DNA from: Pseudomonadota bacterium
GTDB taxonomy: Bacteria; Pseudomonadota; Alphaproteobacteria; Parvibaculales; Parvibaculaceae
Length of the DNA stretch: 9,807 nucleotides
Reading direction: 5' to 3'
NCBI GenBank assembly: GCA_021780275.1
Contig: JAJXZC010000026.1
Coordinates: 1-9,807 of the forward strand
Shown here: in pieces, positions 1 to 5,133 of the stretch
Position numbering within the stretch: position 1 is the first letter of the stretch
Layout: each line of letters begins with the position of its first letter
Position numbers and translations under genes: made by a program
Notes under the pieces: model-generated
Databases searched by the model: none
Told to the model about the DNA's origin: nothing
Seen by the model: only the letters and a program-made list of their open reading frames with translations

Positions 1-380
1 AACCTCGTGCTATCGGGGACCGGGATCGAACAAAAGAGATTGGCGGTCAACGGGTTGCGGCGCCCGTAACTTCTCTAACGTACTGACCCTAACTTCTTGT
101 TGTTTGTCAGTGCGTTGTGAACAAGTCGGTTGCGGAGAGGACGCCTCTTCATCGCAGTGTGTCACCGACACCGCCTTCCGACAAGAAAATTCGACGTGCG
201 ACGACGCGCGCCAACCTGCGCATATCCTCGCATCGGAACGCCCAACCACTACGATTGCAGACGACCGCGTCGACCTTCGTCACGTCTGGCTGCGGCGCAT
301 GTCTCTTCGCGGAGAACGCGCTAACGTCCGTGGTTGGCGCAAGCGCCACCACATTCCGGGATGTGGAGACCAGGCGGTCA
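1..380. other. Left-edge stretch without a recognisable gene
   Basis: I see no gene here. Short open frames exist on both strands but none resembles a known family, and the long plus-strand frame starting at 104 is mostly the antisense of the IS110 transposase. In this type of transfer operon one would expect regulator or replication-initiator-like genes upstream of parA, and nothing like them is readable. The right end carries two overlapping hairpins (330-366) next to the inferred insertion-sequence boundary. The minus-strand sequence near 14-32 looks faintly like a tRNA T-loop but lacks a pairing T-stem. Confidence 0.5.
330..366. repeat. Two overlapping, mutually exclusive hairpins
   Basis: GTGGT (330-334) can pair with ACCAC (348-352), continuing into GGCG/CGCC around a CAAG loop, with one bulged base. 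The same CCAC also begins CCACAT (349-354), which pairs perfectly with ATGTGG (361-366) around a 6-nt loop. Both hairpins cannot form completely at once. They sit 15 bp outside the inferred IS110 end, so they may be part of the insertion target, a REP-like sequence or an old terminator. The pairing is directly visible; the role is unknown. Confidence 0.4.
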
Positions 381-399
381 GGCTAACAGGCGCCGTGCG

Positions 400-486
400 T
401 TATGGCCGTGAGGCCGCCGGCAAGAGAAGTTGCGATCTCGCCCAAATCCCCGTCTCCGCGGGAGACGCCGCTCCGCCGAGGCGGAT
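400..486 (-). ncRNA. Hairpin-rich IS110 flank, candidate guide RNA segment
   Basis: Three compact hairpins lie in a row downstream of the transposase stop: GGCC-GTGA-GGCC (404-415), CGTCTCC-GCG-GGAGACG (451-467, 7 perfect pairs) and TCCGC-CGAG-GCGGA (472-485). IS110-family recombinases work with an element-encoded structured RNA (bridge RNA or seekRNA) made from a non-coding end. It lies upstream of the gene in the IS110 group and downstream in the IS1111 group. This segment is a candidate if the element follows the downstream arrangement. The pairing is seen; transcription and guide function are inference. Confidence 0.3.
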
Positions 487-526
487 TCCTAAAACGACGG
501 ACGACGCGGTCGGGGCGCGCAGGCGC

Positions 527-1576
527 TTAACGCGCCGCAGCGACCCGACCGCGCTTCATGCCGGCGCCATAACGGAAGGTCGAGCCGTCGACCCAGATCT
601 TGTGCAACAGCACGGCGAGCGCTCGCGCCACCGCGGTCGCGGCCCGCTTCAGACCCTTCTTCTTGGCGAGCCGCAGTCCCCACAGTCGCAGTTTGAAGTT
701 CTTCGGGATGCGCGTGAAGATCGCGATCGCCGCCTCGTAGAGCATCGATCGGGTCATGTCGTCGCCGCATTTGGAGATGCGGCCGGATCGATCAGTTTCG
801 CCCGACTGGTAACGTCGCGGCGTCAGCCCGAAGTGCGCGCCGACGGCGGCGGATTTCTTGAATCTTTCCGGATCGTCGACGGCGGCGCCGAAGGTCAGCG
901 CCACGATGGCGCCGACGCCCGGGACCGTCGTCATGCGTCGCACGACCTTGTCCTCGCGCGCCGCCGCCAGCGCCATGCGGTGCAGGCGGACGAACTGCAA
1001 GCGCATGGCGGCGCGGGCGTCGAGCAATGGGGCGACGATCGCCGTCAGCTCCGGCATGTCGTCGACGAGTTCGCGCACCCGAGCCTCGAACCTGCCGATC
1101 GAGATCGGCCCGACCTTCAGCCCGAACGGCCGGATCAGCCCGCGGATCATGTTCTCCATGTCGAGCACCTTGCCGAGCATCGCCTTGCGGCCGGCGAGCA
1201 GCATTCTGAGCGTTTGCGCCTCATGCGATTTGACGTGGACCGCGCGGAACCAACCAGTGCGCATCAGCTGCGCAATGCCGCGCGCATCGTTCTTGTCGGT
1301 CTTGTTGAGCATCGCGTTCAGCGCCGCCTTGGTGTGGCGCGTCTCGATGCAGACGACCGGAAGACCTTTATTGTCGAGCGCCGCAAACAGCCAGGCGCTG
1401 AACGAGAACGACTCCAGGCCGACGCGCTTCAGATGGATGCCCCATTCCGCCAGGAACAGTTCGAGCGCGTCTGGATCGCTCGGCACTTTCCCTTCCCGGA
1501 CGATCTTGCCGTCCGCATCGACAACGCACACGCTCGTCGCCTCGAGCGACACGTCCAGGCCTGCATAGAATTCCAT
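527..1576 (-). CDS. IS110-family DEDD transposase (bridge-RNA recombinase type)
   Basis: This 349-residue protein catalyses insertion and excision of the IS110 element. The N-terminal RuvC-like DEDD domain shows D8 in AGLDVS, E55 in VGLESF, and D94 and D97 in NKTDKNDA, the canonical acidic tetrad. The C-terminal Transposase_20 domain shows VPGVGAIVA (about 218-226) and the LTPRRYQSG...ISKCGD segment, in which S258 is the likely catalytic serine. The start at 1576 is chosen because the family begins with this MEFYAGLDVS segment and GGAGG (1583-1587) sits six bases upstream. A longer in-frame start at 1678 would add an arginine-rich, non-family extension. Length and motifs are complete, so the copy looks intact. 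Assignment to the IS110 or IS1111 subgroup cannot be settled by eye. Confidence 0.95.
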   Translation of the reverse strand: MEFYAGLDVSLEATSVCVVDADGKIVREGKVPSDPDALELFLAEWGIHLKRVGLESFSFSAWLFAALDNKGLPVVCIETRHTKAALNAMLNKTDKNDARGIAQLMRTGWFRAVHVKSHEAQTLRMLLAGRKAMLGKVLDMENMIRGLIRPFGLKVGPISIGRFEARVRELVDDMPELTAIVAPLLDARAAMRLQFVRLHRMALAAAREDKVVRRMTTVPGVGAIVALTFGAAVDDPERFKKSAAVGAHFGLTPRRYQSGETDRSGRISKCGDDMTRSMLYEAAIAIFTRIPKNFKLRLWGLRLAKKKGLKRAATAVARALAVLLHKIWVDGSTFRYGAGMKRGRVAAAR

Positions 1577-1599
1577 CGCGCGCCTCCGTCGCCGACCGC

Positions 1600-1676
1600 C
1601 GGAACGCACTGCGCGCGCCGTTCGCGAATCAGCTCCAAGAGGCATTCTCGCCGCAGCGCCGTCATCGCCGCTGCAC
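1600..1676 (-). ncRNA. Structured leader of the IS110 transposase, candidate bridge RNA region
   Basis: Between the inferred left end of the element and the transposase start, two inverted repeats are visible: GCAGCG (1653-1658) with CGCTGC (1669-1674), and GAACG (1602-1606) with CGTTC (1619-1623). The palindrome TTCGCGAA lies at 1621-1628. In the classical IS110 group the bridge RNA is transcribed from this upstream non-coding end. The hairpins fit such an RNA, but the segment is short (about 115 bp). No loop complementary to donor or target DNA was worked out. Confidence 0.3.
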
Positions 1677-1694
1677 AAGCCAGTACCCCGGCTA

Positions 1695-1717
1695 ACAGAG
1701 ATTCCTTCGGAATCTGT
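1695..1717. repeat. Hairpin between IS110 end and parA
   Basis: ACAGA (1695-1699) pairs with TCTGT (1713-1717), and TTCC (1702-1705) pairs with GGAA (1709-1712), around a 3-nt loop with a 2-nt bulge. It overlaps the inferred IS end and lies about 55 bp before parA. It could be part of the original insertion target or a leader structure of the parA transcript. No T-run follows, so it is a poor intrinsic terminator. Confidence 0.4.
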
Positions 1718-1770
1718 CTAACGGACCGCACCACCGAGGATAAGTCGCCCGTCCCACCTCGGGGGGCGCG

Positions 1771-2409
1771 ATGATCGTCGCTCTCCTCAATCAGAAGGGC
1801 GGCGTCGGCAAGACGACGCTGGCCCTGCACCTTGCCGGCGAATGGGCGCGACGCGGCAAACGCGTCACTGTCATCGACGCCGACCCACAGGGGTCTGCGC
1901 TGGACTGGTCCGAACAACGCGCACGCGAGGGTCTCGAGCGACCGTTCGGCGTCATCGGTCTTGCACGGGACACCGTCCACCGCGAAGCGCCGGAACTGGC
2001 GCGGACATGCGACCACGTGATCATCGACGGCCCGCCGCGCATCGCCGGCCTCATGCGCTCGGCATTGCTTGCCGCCGATCTCGTCCTGATCCCGGCGCAA
2101 CCATCGCCGTTCGACGGCTGGGCCTCAGCGGAGATGCTGAAGCTGATCGCGGAAGCGCGGATTTTCCGTCCGCACCTTGCGGCGCGGTTCGTTCTCAACC
2201 GTTGCGGCGCGCGTACGATTCTTGCTCGCGACACGGCAAAAGCGCTCGCCAGACACGACCCGCCGATGCTCGCCTCGACGATCGGCCAGCGCATTGCGTT
2301 TGCAGATGCTGCGAGGACCGGACGCCTTGTCGCGGACATCGGCGGCGACAGTTCTGCGATCCGCGAGATCGCCGCACTTGCCGCAGAAGTCGAGAGGGTC
2401 GTCGCATGA
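1771..2409 (+). CDS. parA: ParA-family partition ATPase of a conjugative element
   Basis: This 212-residue protein is a Walker-type ParA/Soj ATPase. It shows the deviant Walker A KGGVGKTT at residues 9-16 (signature K9, catalytic K14), the A' motif IDADPQGSALDW with D38, and the Walker B-like VIIDGPPR with D86. It lacks the N-terminal DNA-binding extension of large plasmid ParA proteins and so belongs to the small type found on ICEs and IncP-like elements. It probably helps maintain or position the excised element. The start follows a purine-rich GGGGGGCG. It is the first gene of the operon as preserved, and its stop overlaps the next start as ATGA. The IS110 element ends 72 bp upstream, so the original promoter may be lost. 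Confidence 0.93.
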   Translation: MIVALLNQKGGVGKTTLALHLAGEWARRGKRVTVIDADPQGSALDWSEQRAREGLERPFGVIGLARDTVHREAPELARTCDHVIIDGPPRIAGLMRSALLAADLVLIPAQPSPFDGWASAEMLKLIAEARIFRPHLAARFVLNRCGARTILARDTAKALARHDPPMLASTIGQRIAFADAARTGRLVADIGGDSSAIREIAALAAEVERVVA

Positions 2410-2660
2410 GCGACCGCGTCCATAGACATAGCTTCGCATCTCGCCCCAGTGATGCCGAGAGCTGGATCAAGGCGCCCGATACTGCGCTCGCGCGCGGGAC
2501 GGAGAGCTCTGCTTTCACCGCCCGTCTGACGATCGACGTGACGCCGGGCATGCGCGGCCGGATCAAAGTCGCAGCTTTTTCGCGCGGCGTCACCGTCGCC
2601 GACATGTTGCGCGAGCTATTCGCGCGTGAATTCCCACCTGCCGCCGGAGAAGGCCAATGA
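2406..2660 (+). CDS. Small ribbon-helix-helix protein, ParB-like partner of ParA
   Basis: This 84-residue protein overlaps parA by ATGA. Its N-terminal ~35 residues are polar and probably unstructured. The C-terminal half fits a ribbon-helix-helix fold: a strand FTARLTIDV (37-45), a helix starting after TPGM (47-50), a turn at SRGVT and a second helix VADMLRELFAREF (64-76). Proteins in this slot, next to small ParA ATPases, are often annotated as ParB-like or RHH partition proteins. By analogy it would bind a centromere-like site or the operon promoter and stimulate ParA. No parS-like iteron is visible nearby. The fold is inferred from the sequence pattern, and the partition role from position. 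Confidence 0.75.
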   Translation: MSDRVHRHSFASRPSDAESWIKAPDTALARGTESSAFTARLTIDVTPGMRGRIKVAAFSRGVTVADMLRELFAREFPPAAGEGQ

Positions 2661-3178
2661 CCAACGCAGATCGGATGAGGACGCACGTTTCCCCGGCCCA
2701 ATCGGCGGCCGAACCGGACCCGTTGACCCGCGTCGAACTGACATGGGTTCAAAAGAAGATCGAGCATTGGATCCGCTTCGGCAACCCCGTCGAGACGAAG
2801 GTCCTGGATCGCAAGCGCCGCATCGTTTCTTTCGCACCGGGCTGCATATTCGCCTATGTCCGCTGGGCCTCGAACGACTTCGGGACGATCATTTCGCGCA
2901 TCGATATCGTGCGCGCGGTTCGTCGCGGCGAGGCCTATCAGACCCTCCCGTTCGTTCGTCCGGGCGGCGACATTCTGCTCAAAGTCGACAGCTGGCCGAA
3001 GGTCGAAATCGTATTGCGGACGATCGATGCCATCGAAACGCTTGGTATCGATCCCGCAGGCGTCGCTCCCGACTACTGGCGCCACGTTCACAATTGTCTT
3101 GCTGTCGGCGAGACGCCCAAAGCCTACACGGCGCAACGCCACAAAGCATGGCTTCTGCGTCGGAAGACCGCGCCGTGA
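2657..3178 (+). CDS. DUF2840 family protein of ICE transfer operons
   Basis: This 173-residue protein matches the DUF2840 family by features I recognise: LTRVELTWVQKKIEHWIRFG (23-42), RRIVSFAPG (54-62), YVRWASNDFGT (67-77), YQTLPFVRPGG (94-104) and WRHVHN (141-146). The function of the family is unknown. It is nearly always found between parA and traF in rhizobial transfer operons, which suggests a role in conjugation or element maintenance. No signal peptide or membrane segment is visible, so it is probably cytosolic. It starts with ATGA over the previous stop and ends with a GTGA overlap into traF, implying translational coupling on both sides. Confidence 0.88.
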   Translation: MTNADRMRTHVSPAQSAAEPDPLTRVELTWVQKKIEHWIRFGNPVETKVLDRKRRIVSFAPGCIFAYVRWASNDFGTIISRIDIVRAVRRGEAYQTLPFVRPGGDILLKVDSWPKVEIVLRTIDAIETLGIDPAGVAPDYWRHVHNCLAVGETPKAYTAQRHKAWLLRRKTAP

Positions 3179-3720
3179 CGGGCACCGCCTGGTTCTCCGC
3201 TGCCGCCTGCGCGGTTCTCGCCGTCGCGGTCCCGGCTAACGGCGTGATGCCGAAACTCCTCCTCTGGAACGCCAGCGCCAGTGTTCCCATCGGTCTCTAT
3301 GCCCTGCGTTCCGCCGACAATCCCGAGATCTCCGATCTCGTTGTCGTCGTGCCGCCAGAACCGCTTGCGGCCTACCTCGCCGAACGCGGATATCTCGCGC
3401 CGGGTGTGCCGCTGCTCAAGCGCGTGGCTGCATTGCCGGGACAGAAAGTCTGCCGGAACGTCCTGACGATCTCCGTCGATGGAGCGCCCCTCGGTCGTGC
3501 GCGCGAACGCGATGGCGGCAATCGAATTCTGCTGACCTGGCAGGGCTGCCGCGTTCTTTCGGAAGTCGAAGTCTTCCTCATGAACTGGCAGGCGGCCGAC
3601 AGTTTCGATGGCCGCTATTTCGGCCCGATTCCTCGCTCCGCAATCATCGCGCGCGCCGTCCCGCTGTGGACCGACGAAGCCGGCGACGGCCGCTTCGTCT
3701 GGCGCGCCGCGACGCGCTGA
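3175..3720 (+). CDS. traF: TraF-type S26 signal peptidase (conjugative pilin maturation)
   Basis: This is a TraF/LepB-like serine protease of 181 residues from the GTG chosen here. Residues 5-30 form an N-terminal membrane segment. The catalytic serine is S36 in SVPIGLY (the SxPxG motif) and the general base lysine is K82 in LLKRVAALPGQ. The C-terminal family box is SFDGRYFGPI (143-152). In RP4-like systems TraF cyclises the TrbC pilin at the inner membrane. GTG at 3175 is preferred because it overlaps the previous stop as GTGA, like the other junctions, and has GGAAGA nine bases upstream. An in-frame ATG at 3148 has no ribosome-binding site. The cognate TrbC pilin is not in the window. Confidence 0.9.
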   Translation: MTGTAWFSAAACAVLAVAVPANGVMPKLLLWNASASVPIGLYALRSADNPEISDLVVVVPPEPLAAYLAERGYLAPGVPLLKRVAALPGQKVCRNVLTISVDGAPLGRARERDGGNRILLTWQGCRVLSEVEVFLMNWQAADSFDGRYFGPIPRSAIIARAVPLWTDEAGDGRFVWRAATR

Positions 3721-3763
3721 CGACGCAACATCATTCACCCCCAGACCCCAACAGGAGCACATC

Positions 3764-4102
3764 ATGACGCAGATCGGCAGCTTCACCAGCACGGAAAATG
3801 GCTATGTCGGACGGCTGCATTTTCTGACAGTCGACGCTCAGGCGGTCATCGTTCCCACAGGCGCGAACGCCGCGGACAAGGCGCCGGACTATCGCATCCA
3901 TCTCGACGACCCGGACGGCCCGGAGATCGGCGCTGGATGGAAACGAAAGGCGGATAAAGCGGGCGAGTTCGTAGCAATCCTCATCGACGCCCCGTCATTG
4001 GCGCAGCCGATGCGCGCCAATCTTTTCCGCTCCAACCGAGACGATGGGTCGTGGTCGTTGCAATGGACCCGAGCCCCGAAGCGCAGCGACGGAGCGCGAT
4101 GA
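3764..4102 (+). CDS. DUF736 family protein
   Basis: This 112-residue protein is of the DUF736 family: it begins MTQIGSFTSTENGYVGRL and ends in a LFRSNRDDGSWSLQWTRAP-type tail. The family is common in alphaproteobacterial conjugative elements next to traF. It is predicted to be a small beta-rich cytosolic protein without known activity. Unlike its upstream neighbours it has its own good ribosome-binding site, AGGAG at 3753-3757, and is separated from traF by a 43-bp gap. Its stop is followed within two bases by the next start. Confidence 0.9.
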   Translation: MTQIGSFTSTENGYVGRLHFLTVDAQAVIVPTGANAADKAPDYRIHLDDPDGPEIGAGWKRKADKAGEFVAILIDAPSLAQPMRANLFRSNRDDGSWSLQWTRAPKRSDGAR

Positions 4103-4103
4103 C

Positions 4104-4877
4104 ATGCATCTCCATCGACTCATTTTGCGCCCTCGACGCGCAGCCCGTCCGACTCGCATTGGCCGCACGGCTGTCCTCCTTCTCCTTTCCGGTCTGGCCG
4201 CAAGTATAAAAGCGCCTGCTATCGGGACCGCGCATGCCGCGGCCGCCGAGCGTCCGGCACCCAACGCTTCCATCACCGCCGCGATCGCCGAAGCCTCGCA
4301 GCGCTATGGCGTCCCAGAGCATTGGCTGCGCGCGATCATGCGCGTCGAAAGCCGAGGCGCCGTCCGCGCGAAATCCAGGAAAGGCGCAATGGGTCTGATG
4401 CAGATCATGCCAGAGACTTGGGCCTACCTGCGTGCACGACATGGCTTTGGATCGAACCCTTATGATCCTCGTGAAAGCGTTCTGGCGGGCGCAGCCTATG
4501 TGCGCGAGATGCACGATCGCTACGGCGCGCCGGGCTTTTTGGCCGCCTATAATGCTGGCCCAGGTCGCTACGAAGAATTCCTCAGCAACGGCCGTTCCCT
4601 GCCGGTTGAGACGCGAAATTATGTCGAGATGCTCGCGCCGGCGATCGGCGCCGACGACAGCAATCCGCTCGGGTCTGCGCTCGCCCGTCTCGTCTCCTGG
4701 ACGCGCGCGCCGCTCTTCGCCGGACATTTCGGCGACACGACAAGCAGCAACGCATCTGCAACGGATCACCAGCTCGACCGTCGTCCGAATGCGCGTCCTC
4801 TGGTCGACGTTTCGGCGATCGTTCCGCACTCGAACGGTCTCTTCCCGCAGGGCATTCGACCGGAAGGCGTCCAATGA
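4104..4877 (+). CDS. Secreted lytic transglycosylase (SLT family) of the transfer operon
   Basis: This 257-residue protein is predicted to cleave peptidoglycan glycan strands so that the conjugation machinery can cross the wall. It begins with a basic n-region (RRAARPTRIGR) and a hydrophobic stretch (about 22-35), followed by an AHAAA cleavage site near residue 46. The SLT domain has the catalytic glutamate E82 in RVESRG, then GAMGLMQIMPETW (95-106), AAYNAGPG (147-154) and ETRNYV (169-174). The start at 4104 is chosen because the signal peptide begins here and GGAG lies at 4091-4094; an in-frame ATG at 4044 would overlap DUF736. The tail after about 185 is low-complexity. It is the VirB1/TrbN-like function of this operon. 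Confidence 0.92.
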   Translation: MHLHRLILRPRRAARPTRIGRTAVLLLLSGLAASIKAPAIGTAHAAAAERPAPNASITAAIAEASQRYGVPEHWLRAIMRVESRGAVRAKSRKGAMGLMQIMPETWAYLRARHGFGSNPYDPRESVLAGAAYVREMHDRYGAPGFLAAYNAGPGRYEEFLSNGRSLPVETRNYVEMLAPAIGADDSNPLGSALARLVSWTRAPLFAGHFGDTTSSNASATDHQLDRRPNARPLVDVSAIVPHSNGLFPQGIRPEGVQ

Positions 4878-5122
4878 GCGCGATTGCCGATAGTCGCACA
4901 AAGGGCAGTTGTGGCGTCTGTTTGCGTGGTCGTTGGCTCCGACCTGGGTCACGGGCGCACGATGGCAGGATAAAGGGGCGCGAGGTGCGCGCGGTTGGAG
5001 GTGAGGGGGTTCAACGGTTTAGCGACGGAATTGGCGATGTGCGCGTTCAAAGCGCGCCGTGCGAATTTCTCGAACAGTCTGACCGAATTCATCATTTCGC
5101 GATGTGCGCTCGACAGCAATGA
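4874..5122 (+). CDS. Small ORF spanning the oriT gap, coupled at both ends (uncertain)
   Basis: This 82-codon frame is not recognised as any family. In its favour, its ATG overlaps the transglycosylase stop (ATGA, 4874-4877) and its TGA overlaps the relaxase ATG (ATGA, 5119-5122). It thus fills the gap exactly and continues the coupling pattern of the operon. Against it, its third codon positions are visibly richer in A/T than in the neighbours, the protein is arginine/glycine-rich without a fold signature, and it runs through the candidate oriT. If translated, its main role may be to bring ribosomes to the relaxase start, which lacks a Shine-Dalgarno sequence. The alternative is a chance frame over a non-coding oriT. 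Confidence 0.35.
   Translation: MSAIADSRTKGSCGVCLRGRWLRPGSRAHDGRIKGREVRAVGGEGVQRFSDGIGDVRVQSAPCEFLEQSDRIHHFAMCARQQ
4928..4944. repeat. Inverted repeat left of the nick candidate
   Basis: GGTCG (4928-4932) pairs with CGACC (4940-4944) around a 7-nt loop, 19 bp to the left of the nick core. oriT regions often hold several short inverted repeats bound by accessory proteins. The pairing is visible; its relevance is uncertain because the stem is only five pairs long. Confidence 0.35.
4963..4992 (-). other. oriT: Candidate oriT core: nick site with adjacent inverted repeat
   Basis: The plus strand reads TGGCAGGATA at 4963-4972, so the minus strand reads TATCCTGCCA. This equals the MOBP nick consensus YATCCTG|Y and the first ten bases of Agrobacterium T-DNA borders. 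By analogy the nick would fall on the minus strand between the complements of 4966 and 4965. Immediately 5' on the nicked strand is GCGCG (4978-4982) with CGCGC (4988-4992), the inverted-repeat position seen in RP4-like oriTs. The site lies in the gap just upstream of the relaxase gene, the expected place. DNA would lead towards lower coordinates, so the relaxase gene would enter the recipient last. The identification rests on motif and context; no experiment is known to me for this copy. Confidence 0.7.
5041..5057. repeat. Second GCGCG/CGCGC inverted repeat in the oriT region
   Basis: GCGCG (5041-5045) pairs with CGCGC (5053-5057) around a TTCAAAG loop. It repeats the stem sequence of the hairpin next to the nick core at 4978-4992. 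A shared stem could mean two binding sites for the same protein, such as the relaxase or an accessory factor, but short GC stems arise easily in this DNA. Confidence 0.35.
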
Positions 5123-5133
5123 GCGACGAGCGC
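5106..5133 (+). promoter_or_regulatory. Hairpin with the relaxase start codon in its loop
   Basis: GCGCTCG (5106-5112) is a perfect inverted repeat of CGAGCGC (5127-5133). The 14-nt loop contains the ATG at 5119-5121. No Shine-Dalgarno sequence precedes this start. In the mRNA the stem could limit independent initiation so that the relaxase is made mainly when ribosomes arrive from upstream. As DNA it could be an operator. The pairing is seen; the role is inferred. Confidence 0.45.

Larger units (their letters stand above)
381..1698 (-). mobile_element. IS110-family insertion sequence, inferred ends
   Basis: The element carries one transposase gene on the minus strand. The 9-mer GGCTAACAG occurs as a direct repeat at 381-389 and 1690-1698 and gives an element of about 1.3 kb, a normal size for IS110-family elements. 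These typically lack conventional terminal inverted repeats and instead carry a short shared core at both ends, which fits. In the transposase orientation the core reads CTGTTAGCC. About 120 bp of non-coding DNA precede the transposase and about 140 bp follow it, both rich in hairpins. The ends are inferred from the repeat and are not proven. The right end lies 72 bp before the parA start, so the insertion separates parA from its ancestral upstream region. Confidence 0.6.

Noticed and set aside
1..40. tRNA-like fragment on the minus strand (GTTCGATCC)
   Set aside because: The bases that would form the T-stem do not pair, and no other tRNA arms are present.
1577..1678. N-terminal extension of the IS110 transposase from 1678
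   Set aside because: The added residues are arginine-rich and not family-like. A GGAGG at the right spacing supports the start at 1576.
104..1774. Long plus-strand open frame of 556 codons
   Set aside because: It is largely the antisense of the IS110 transposase in GC-rich DNA, has no family motif, and its arginine-rich composition is typical of a shadow frame. Its TGA at 1772-1774 overlaps the parA start, but this alone does not support it.
1429..2100. Minus-strand frame over parA and the IS junction
   Set aside because: It is antisense to parA and overlaps the transposase in another frame, with no recognisable domain.
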